DNA from: Spinellus fusiger
Taxonomy: Eukaryota > Mucoromycota > Mucoromycetes > Mucorales > Phycomycetaceae
Direction: 5' to 3'
NCBI GenBank assembly: GCA_025094145.1
Contig: JALLLS010000129.1
Span: forward strand, 1-64,000
Length of the DNA: 64,000 nucleotides
The notes under the pieces: generated by a model
The model's database searches: none
The model's input: only the letters and a program-made list of their open reading frames with translations
Told to the model about the DNA's origin: nothing
In this document: one piece after another, positions 55,990-64,000 of the stretch
Position numbering within the stretch: position 1 is the first letter of the stretch
How the letters are laid out: each line of letters opens with the position of its first letter
Position numbers and translations under genes: made by a program

Positions 55990-56898
55990 GCCTTTAAAAG
56001 TTAACCAAGCAGCGTATAACTCATATGTAGTTTAATTGTCAACTCTCCATTATTAGATGAAGGTGGGGTAGTATTATAATCTATGTTATAATAATTTCTT
56101 ATATAAAAGAAATAAGTTAAACTAGTATTAATTCCTTTACAGATATTTATATCTTTATTAGAGTTGAGCGGCCTACATACATCAATGTACCCACCAGAAT
56201 TAAAAAGTAAAATACAACTTGAATAGTTATGAATTTCAAAATATTCAATTCAAAGCGATTAGGTGAGATACTTTACTTTTTAATTCTATATTTCCATAAT
56301 GTTCTGCTTCTAATCAATGTACGGTTGATACAACTGTAGATAGTTGCAGAGAGCTATTGATAGCTGTAAATAACGGATCAAAGGGAAGCAAACACAAATA
56401 AATAAGAAAAGCTCAATTGTATAGAACAAAATGAACATTTTTACAGACACATTAAGTGTTGTATCCATCGAAACTAAATTGAAACTAAATGACTCTTGTA
56501 ATAATGAAAATCAAACTTTCCCACAAACCCAATTTTCCAAATACTAGTTGTTTCACTGTATGAGTAGAGTAACATAACCAGGACTATTTTATTGCTAACT
56601 GGTCAATGAATGCAATAACTAACATTAAATGAATGCCCACTGTAATTTGTCATTCATCACTATTAAAACCTATTCTATTCATAAACAGCTTATCTTATCT
56701 CTATATGTATACAAATAAAGTACAGCAAAAAAAGGGGAAGAAATGGCAGAAAGTCATTTTGCTTAATCTTCATGCTCATCCATTCTTGTTATTATCACGT
56801 GAGCTGGGGCAAGTCAAAGTCACATATTCCCCCAACAGCCTACTTAATCCGTAAAGCGGAGATCATAGTTTATCTCCTTTACTCTGCTTTGGTCTAAT
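55990..56898. other. Intergenic, 5' flank of the TMEM135-like gene
   Basis: AT-rich. The last 120 bases before the start codon are more GC-rich and probably hold the core promoter. No gene. Confidence 0.45.
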
Positions 56899-58677
56899 AT
56901 GGAGCCACTCAGACCACCCCACAGAGTCTCCTCCTATCAAAGGCTTAAAGAGAAGCTTCATAGACCACCTCAAGAAGAAAAGTACCCCAAAGATTGGTAT
57001 ATAAATAAAACTCCAAGAGAAATTGCACAGCATGCATTCAAAGGCGGGGCACGTATGTTGAAGACTGTCCTAAAATCTGAGTGGTACTGATATACAGAAA
57101 CCTATCTAGGCGCGTTTCTACTCGCCTATGGTGTTAGGTCTAGTGTCAATCTCTGTCTCTATCTCTTAAAAGTCCTTCGAAAAAAGTAAGTAATAGAAAC
57201 ACCAAAAGATCAAAGAAGTAAAGAGTTGAAGAAGCAAAGAGCTGAAGAAAAATAAATGAATAAAACATGTTATATGGAAATCTTACTCTTCTTGTTGTTT
57301 TAAAGGGCTCCGATAGCCAATATTCTAGCCGCGTCGTTTAAAAACCTGGATTCGCTGCGTTTTGGTGCTATGTTTGGATCATTTGCTGTCCTGTGGAAAT
57401 CAGTCAATAACTCTATGCGGTTATATCGTGGCAAAGATGATCGATTGAATGGTTTTGTGGGTGGTGCAGTAGCAGGATTGGCAATTCTATTTGAAAAACC
57501 AAATAGAAGAGTAGATATTGCCCAGCAATTGCTTGTCAGGTAAGACTTTCAGAGCCCACCACACTTGACAGGCAATGGGCTTACATTATAACAGAGCTTT
57601 TCAGGCATTGTATAACGCAGGCAAGGCAAGAGATATATTTTACTTCAAAAACGGAGATTCTTTGTTGTTTGCCCTAACATGTGGCCAGGTTTTGTATGCA
57701 TACACGGTAAGTCATTTGAAATATGTGTGTGTAGCAACACAGATTCTTATTCAATTGCTGTTAGATGCAACCACAAACCCTTCCTCCAGACTTTTATTCG
57801 TTCATGCTTAAAGTTGCTCGTTGTCCCAAAAGAGCTTTGGAAATGAATGCAAAAGTAGTGAGAGGCATTCCATTGAATCCCGGAGAAGCACTCACTGCTG
57901 TTAGAAAACTGAGACCCACGGAGCATGTAGTTAAAGTAGTTGAGCATATGCCTGCTCTTCCTACGATAATACCATGGTAAGTACAATTAATTGCTACATT
58001 ATCATTTAACTATTTTATTAGTGAGATTATTCACCCATGGTTAGACAGTTGTTCCTCAGTTGCTCTTGAACGATTCTCACTTGTATTTAAAAGCATGATG
58101 CCTGTTTACGGCACACTTCATTTTGTTCCATTGCTGCTCTTAAGAACAAAGTCTGTCATGGAAGCGTAAGTATAATATATATAAGCAATAGTTTTAAATG
58201 ATTATATTATTTTAGACCCTTCAAGATGCTTAGCCGAACAGCTATTGCTACAATCAAGTCGGGTGCTTTTCTAGCAAGTTTTATTACGATTTTCCAGTAT
58301 CAAGTGTGCATGCACCGAAATATTGTTAATTCAGGATATAATATTGGGAATAGCAAATACCTCTATTATTTATTTGGGTTCACTTGTTCTTATGCCTCAA
58401 TCTTTTTGGAAGAGAAAAAGAGACGTAGTGAACTGGCACTCTATGTTCTGCCAAAAGCACTCCAGAGTTTTTACCAAATTGCATACCAGCGTAAATGGAT
58501 ATTCAAATTAAAGCATTTTGAAGTCTTGATGTCTAGTTTGGCTATGGGAATTATTATGGTAAGCAAGGCTATTGAATCTATTGACTTACATGTATGCAGT
58601 CTTTTTACCAAGATGAACCTGATGTTTTATCCAATTTTGTTCGTAAGATTATGATTCTTTTCTTTGAAAAGAACTAA
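56899..58677 (+). CDS. TMEM135-like multi-pass membrane protein
   Basis: A multi-exon gene; exon 1 56899-57185, exon 2 57306-57539, then five more exons ending in a stop at 58675-58677. A Tim17-like glycine-rich segment reads RFGAMFGSFAVLWKS and LNGFVGGAVAGLAILFE. The later block EIIHPWLDSCSSVALERF, followed by FKSMMPVYGTLHFVPLLLL, matches TMEM135/PMP52 proteins, which sit in peroxisomes, mitochondria and lipid-droplet contacts. CMHRNIVNSG and RRSELALYVLPKALQS are further family blocks. The last intron is 58561-58601. Serious oddity: exon 1 contains an in-frame TGA at 57088-57090, and the family-like sequence (TYLGAFLLAYGVRSSVNLCL) continues in the same frame after it. No GT..AG intron removes it in frame. 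The gene may be a recent pseudogene, carry a base error, or need readthrough. Confidence 0.7.
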
Positions 58678-61600
58678 GCACTAAAAAGCAAAAGTAAATG
58701 ATTCTTCAAGCCTGTCCTTTTCTATTTTTCTTTTCTTTTCTTCTCTTCTCTTTCCACTGTTGAGCTATGAATTACTATTTGTTAGTCTTTTTCTTTTTCT
58801 TCTTTTTTTTAAACTATATCTATGATGAAACTGTGACTAACTCCACAGAAGTTTATTTTTTACAATCATTTCCACCTATTCAAATAAACAATATTGATTT
58901 AAAAGTCTAACTATTTTGATTGAAGAAGCAAATTGATATAGGTATTTATATGTTTTGATATAAATAATAAAGAATGTTTACTCTCTTGAAAAATAAAAGT
59001 AGTTAGATGAAATTTGTTTATACACAACAATAATACAGTTTACAATCATTGAACTTAGTTATACATATTCTTAAGTCTATAATGTAAACAATCTTATATT
59101 TATAAACAATAGTCTCTTCCGTGTCTATTATTTCTTTCATAAGTATAGATATACACAAAGTTTATTATTATATATCATGTCTAATATATGAACCTAGATA
59201 GAGTAGTACTTATATATTGTATCTATTTATTTCAGTAATTATATGATTCTAAATATACATTAGTATAATGTGAGATGGTATTATTTTTAAATTGGTGCTA
59301 ACAAAGATGTAAATAAAATTAGAACCTCTCCAAGTATCTTATCGTGTCCAGATGAATCTTTATTTTATATCTTTATCACATAAGAAAATACAGGTAAGGA
59401 TAATTCTGTTCATAATATTTTTACTTATTTTAAAATTAATCATTACAAAGCAGATTGTAAATAAACTATTTTTCTCTATTGTAGTCGTCTTGCTACCAAC
59501 TGGTCAGGTTTTCAAACGCTGTGTAACAAATACTAGCTAAGACTGTCATACAACAAAGCAGATAGAATATTTAGACGATAAAAATATGTTCAAATAAGAT
59601 GAAGTATAAAAGACATGCCCCATTATATTAATAAATATGAGCATTTTAAAGAAATTTCTATATAAAATCCAAAGGCAACGACTGTCTTAGTATTTATATA
59701 TTCTACTCTTATCTTTTTACCATATTACTTATAACTTTTAAATAAAATCACATAATTCTACTGATAATCCTCTCATTATTTATCCGTCTATCTAATGTTC
59801 AGTAAGATCTATATTATCTCGCACTTAGTAAAGTTCTCTAAATTTCTTTCACTCTCTTACAAGGTTTAGATATATATCTATTCTTCTTATTAAGACTTAT
59901 GTGTCTTCAAGAACTATATTTTTATAGTCTCATACTGATCTCATCTTTTTTCACTAGAATATATCTGTCATTATAACTGTTTATTAAACTTTTATCATAA
60001 CTGACAGTTTAATCACTCAATAACTCACGTATTTTAGTATAAATAAATATAGAATAGTCTCAGCTTTTCTCTCATATCTAATTTTTATGGGCTTCCTATT
60101 AAACTTAAATTCGATTGGACTCTCCAAATATTTACTTTGTATATCAGAATTAATCTTTTCATTGAACAAACTATGAGATTTAAGAACTTCTATATGTTTT
60201 TATCTGGTCATTGGAATTGATAAAAAAATTGATAAAGTAGCATTAGATTAAACAAGATGAAATGGAAAATCAGTGCTTCCTCAGACACCAAAGAAAACAC
60301 TGTTTGTGTATGTGTACAATTCAGGGTGAGAGATATGATGAAGAAATTATTAAATCAATAAGGTGTGGCCATAACAGAAGTCTGCGCTTTAAATTAACAG
60401 AAAACAACTCTAAACTCTACAATTATTATTAAAACCCTTTTGTCGACACCAAAATGGCATAATTCTAATAAAAACATACAATAAAACGTTAATATAGTAG
60501 ACCAAAATTCAATAAGTTGTATATTCTCTTTATTTTGAATTTTTCTCCATAAGTATCTAGACTATTTGTCTGAATAATGAATTAATAATTGTCTCACAAT
60601 ACCTACCAAGGAGCTATGCTCAGACTAATAATCAAGCACCATCTCAGGTTTATTCAAAATAATTATAATTATAATCGGCAGACTCATTCATAAGTTTATC
60701 ACAAGTTCAACTATAGAGCTATCACGATATCGATCTCTTTTACAATAAGACAAATAATATGTTAATATATTTTAGTTTTTGTTTAAACACTATAAACTTT
60801 AAAGAAAAACAATTATTGTAAAATAGGGGTTGATCTCTAGATCAAACATAAATAATAACAGGACAAGCCAACACTAACAAAATGCACCAAGTAGGGGCTA
60901 AGTATAGCTTTTAAATTTCATTCTACAGATAGCAGACTCAGGGACTAAAAGTTGTCCAATGGAGTATCTACTGTTCAGAAAAAAGAATAGCATAGGGTCA
61001 TATTTTTATTCTTTATTCACAGTGATTTATCTTATATACCTGTTTTCTAAAGTAAAAAATATAATAGCTGTGATAAAATTGATATAATAAAGTGACTGAC
61101 AGAAATAATTGGGATTTTTCAAATCCCAGGCTATTTTCATAAAAAAAAATTATGTAATGCTGGACACTTTCAAATCAACTATAGACACGTAGGGCCTTGA
61201 AGGGCTGACTGCTATCACAGAACATTAACAGTTTTTTTTTTTTTTGGAAATGACCTTGTTGGTGCGAGATAAAAGAAGAAGGGGGTAATTGTAAGAAATG
61301 ATACCAGTGGTGTGGTGGTAGGCTAACAGGTGGTAAGAATAATAATGGTACTTCACAAATACCAGAAAAAACTGAAGTAAAGGAAAGAAACACAAAGAAA
61401 ACAGGAAACAGTCCACTATCTGAATCTACAAAGTCTAGCGTACTTGTCTTTACTCTATAGAGCTGCTTAAATCCTAAGTCTTTTCTTCTTCTATATTAAA
61501 GTAGACAAATAAACTTTTAACCATTTTACTATTTTTTCTATGATGTGAGATCTTCCCTACTTGTCAATGCTAATTGTACTTTTACCAAACATTCAAGAAG

Positions 61601-61689
61601 ATAGATTAGTCACACTTCACTATCTCACAATTATCTTTCCCTGATATATGACTCATCTGACACAGCAAAAATTTTCTTCAGAACCCCCC
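58678..61689. other. AT-rich intergenic DNA
   Basis: Three kilobases with no supported gene. Frames such as 59352-59540 and 61175-61416 are AT- or pyrimidine-driven. No tRNA or ncRNA fold noticed. Confidence 0.5.
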
Positions 61690-61694
61690 CCGAG

Positions 61695-62690
61695 ATGTAT
61701 AGAAAGGATACCAGTATTGAGGATCATTCAACTATCTTTCACCAGGCGCTGGACCTGAACTCTACCCAAGTCGAGGCATCTCACATGTTCAACGTGTCTA
61801 CTTCCACTTTAGAGAATATCATTAAGCACCTCAAGAAGACAGTCTCGGTGGCGCCTTCTCCCAAGAGTGATCTCAAGAAAAAGTTGGACAACAGGGCCCT
61901 CCAGTGATCGAGAAGAACAGATGTGAGGAATCATCAACAGACTAAGTAGGCCACCAAGGTATCAGAGAATACCTTGAAGAATTACCTTGATTAAATGTGC
62001 TTTCATTCATCCCGGTGGTGAGGCCTCTTATCACCAAGAAGAACATAGAGTCTTAATTCTAGTGGATCCAAGAAAATATTAATTGGAATCATGAGCAATG
62101 GAAAGAGCTCATCTTGTCTAATGAGTCCAGAGTAGAAATCATGAGTTATGACAGGTAATTAAAGCCATCAGTCAGCATGACACGGCCTTTGAGCCTAAAA
62201 ATGTCCTATAAACAAGGAAGTTTGGAGCTGGTAGAGTGATAGTATAGGCTGCTTCAATGGGGAGGGTGTTGGGAAATGGATGGTAGTGGATGGTAGGATA
62301 AACTCCAACAGGTACATTAATATCTTGAGAGAAGCCTACTGCCATGAAATCAAGTGATTCTCTCTTTATCCTAAACCTTAGAGTCAGTCACTGCTTATAG
62401 GGGGACAATGATAGACCCTATACGAGTAAGGCAAATCAATTAGAGAGTGGTAGATGGGATAGTAATGAATATTTAATGAGCTTTAAAATAATTATCTCAA
62501 TACAATTGAACATCTATGGGCCCACCTCAAGAAGATCATCAGGAAAGACAAAAGAGTGTACCACCAAGGAAAGGTTAGAAGTTTTCCTGATGCTGAAATG
62601 AGAAAAGATATCTAAAGAAGTAACAGACACCCTCATTGTCAGCATGGGGCATAAATGCCAGGCAGTGATATATTTCAGAGGCTAATAGTG
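61695..62690 (+). pseudogene. Tc1-like transposase relic (family E)
   Basis: The start is well kept: MYRKDTSIEDHSTIFHQALD, then the helix-turn-helix MFNVSTSTLENIIKHLKK. After 61905 the reading continues in several frames with many stops but keeps recognisable Tc1 blocks (a GRVIV-type turn, HLWAHLKK-like near 62515, and MGHKCQAVI near 62643). It is distinct from families A, C and D in this window. The ends of the element were not found. Confidence 0.65.
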
Positions 62691-63109
62691 GTTACTAGTT
62701 AACCTTGTAATAAAACCACTTTTTGTATTATCAACACTCTTCTATGTATCTATTGAAAGCTTTAAGTCTTTAACTAATGAAGTCATAAATTTATAGTACT
62801 ATCAATATAAAGTACAAAACTAAACTAAAATAAAATATTTTAAAATAAATATTTTATTATATTCTTTGGCCACTTTATCTACACAAAGTTAAATAGGGGT
62901 ACAAGCCATTAATTTTATTTATATCCGAGGTGAATACAGTCCCAAGTAATAAGTGACTAGACAAAAAATCTTTCTTTTTTCTTTTTTCTTTTCTTTTTTT
63001 GAAGAACAAAGGCATATCTATCAGTCTAAAATGTTCATAATAAAAGGTTCATAGAACAATACAAGATTTGGAAGAGTTGTTCTTTAGGTGATTATCTACA
63101 TCTTTACTA
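62691..63109. other. Intergenic between two Tc1 relics
   Basis: AT-rich, with a T/C simple tract at 62969-63000. No gene. Confidence 0.45.
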
Positions 63110-64000
63110 TAAACATATTGCTCAGTACTTTGTAGCAAAGCCTTTATTCTTCATCACAGTGGGGCACCTCTTTGTCATGCTATCAACTAAATTTTCCAAA
63201 AATTCATTTGGGATCTTCTCCCATTCACTACGTAATCATCGTTCAAGATGTTTTGTATTGGTTATGATTTTTCTACGCAGCTCAATCTTTTTCTTTCAAG
63301 ATAAGCCTAGATATGCTCAATTGGGTTAAGATCTGGACTTTGTACAGGTCAATAATCAAACCATTAAATAATACATCTCTCTTGTTTGTACCATCTACTA
63401 TATGTTCCTGTGTGGCAAGGAGAACCGTCTTCTTGAAAGAGAATGGTCTCATTGAGGTTCTCTTGAAATTTTTGGAACCAGGGAAGAAAGTATTTAGCAA
63501 GTACATTGACATACTTGTCTTGATTAACTGATCCCTCCAAAAACACAAGAGGTCCTACACCTCCACACCAATAGCAACCCTACACCATGACTGAACCCTT
63601 GCCATACTTGTATGTTCTTTGCATATGACGCTCTTCATAGCTTTTACCTTTCTTCCTGATCACTCTAGTTCCTTTATCATTGTCCACAACTGTAAAACAA
63701 GGTTCATCAAACCAAACGACGTTACTCCACCTCTCTACTGGCCAATCAACCTTGTTTTTACACCATTCCAATCGTCTTTGCTTGTGAGTAAGTGTCATGC
63801 CAGGTTTTCTTGATGGTGAGCATGAAAAAAACCCCGAGCTCATCCATTCATTTTAGAAACGTGCTACGGCAACTATCTATGCCTGCATCATTCATATTTC
63901 TTAAATGATATGCAATTGTTTGCATAGGGTTTCTATGAATAGACATTATCATTGCCAGTTTTGAAGTAGACAAAACCTTTTCAGGTCTTCCTGTATGTAT
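63110..64000 (-). pseudogene. Tc1 transposase relic (family D), runs off the window
   Basis: On the minus strand: KPGMTLTHKQRRLEWCKN, WSNVVWFDEPCFTVVDND (first catalytic Asp in WFDE), then GSVNQDKYVNVLAKYFLPWF, ETILFQEDGSPCHTG (second Asp) and a QSPDLNPIEHI block. Each block sits in a frame that is broken by stops (for example after ERCII and in DLNPIEHI). Closely related to the fragment at 30.9-31.35 kb. The 5' end lies beyond 64000. Confidence 0.8.

Overview
This is nuclear DNA of a filamentous fungus, most likely an early-diverging one of the Mucoromycota (Mucorales-like). It is AT-rich. Its genes carry many introns of about 40-60 bases with GT..AG ends, and most of the protein families are shared across fungi (forkhead factor, Rrn6-like Pol I factor, NuA4 Eaf1/Vid21, cardiolipin synthase, NUC1, kinesins, a TMEM135-like protein). 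The intergenic DNA is full of decayed Tc1/mariner, LINE and Helitron pieces. I saw no rRNA, tRNA, CRISPR array or bacterial operon. I built the exon models by hand from splice sites and frame continuity. For eight genes the summed exon lengths close exactly in frame: the Rrn6-like gene, EAF1, CRD1, the divergent kinesin, NUC1, kinesin-4, the methyltransferase and the forkhead gene.

Layout, left to right. 1-943: decayed Helitron helicase. 2.7-4.0 kb: forkhead transcription factor. 4.5-7.8 kb (minus): eleven-exon Rrn6/TAF1C-like RNA polymerase I factor. 9.3 kb: very small secreted peptide. 10.9-15.4 kb: thirteen-exon Eaf1/Vid21 with HSA and SANT domains, polyQ and a long Gln-Ala tract. 16.2-17.2 kb: SAM methyltransferase with a frame problem at its N terminus. 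17.4-22.7 kb: two LINE copies in the same orientation with a Tc1 piece between them. 25.95-27.4 kb: cardiolipin synthase. 27.7-30.5 kb: kinesin-like protein whose motor domain has lost its ATP-binding motifs. 30.7-32.1 kb: Tc1-like element. 32.2-33.4 kb (minus): NUC1/EndoG nuclease. 33.6-36.6 kb: transposon nested inside another transposon. 36.6-42.2 kb: mostly non-coding. 42.2-47.5 kb: intact kinesin-4. 47.9-49.4 kb: decayed Tc1. 51.6-53.2 kb: kinesin-14 gene cut off inside its motor domain by transposon DNA. 53.2-56.0 kb: nested transposons. 56.9-58.7 kb: TMEM135-like membrane protein with an in-frame TGA. 58.7-64 kb: AT-rich DNA and two more Tc1 relics.

The genes do not form one pathway. 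The main points of interest are three kinesin-family genes within 26 kb (one intact, one with a degenerate motor, one truncated), a perfect 657-bp inverted repeat 4.4 kb apart around the truncated kinesin, and two transposon nests whose insertion histories can be read from TA duplications.
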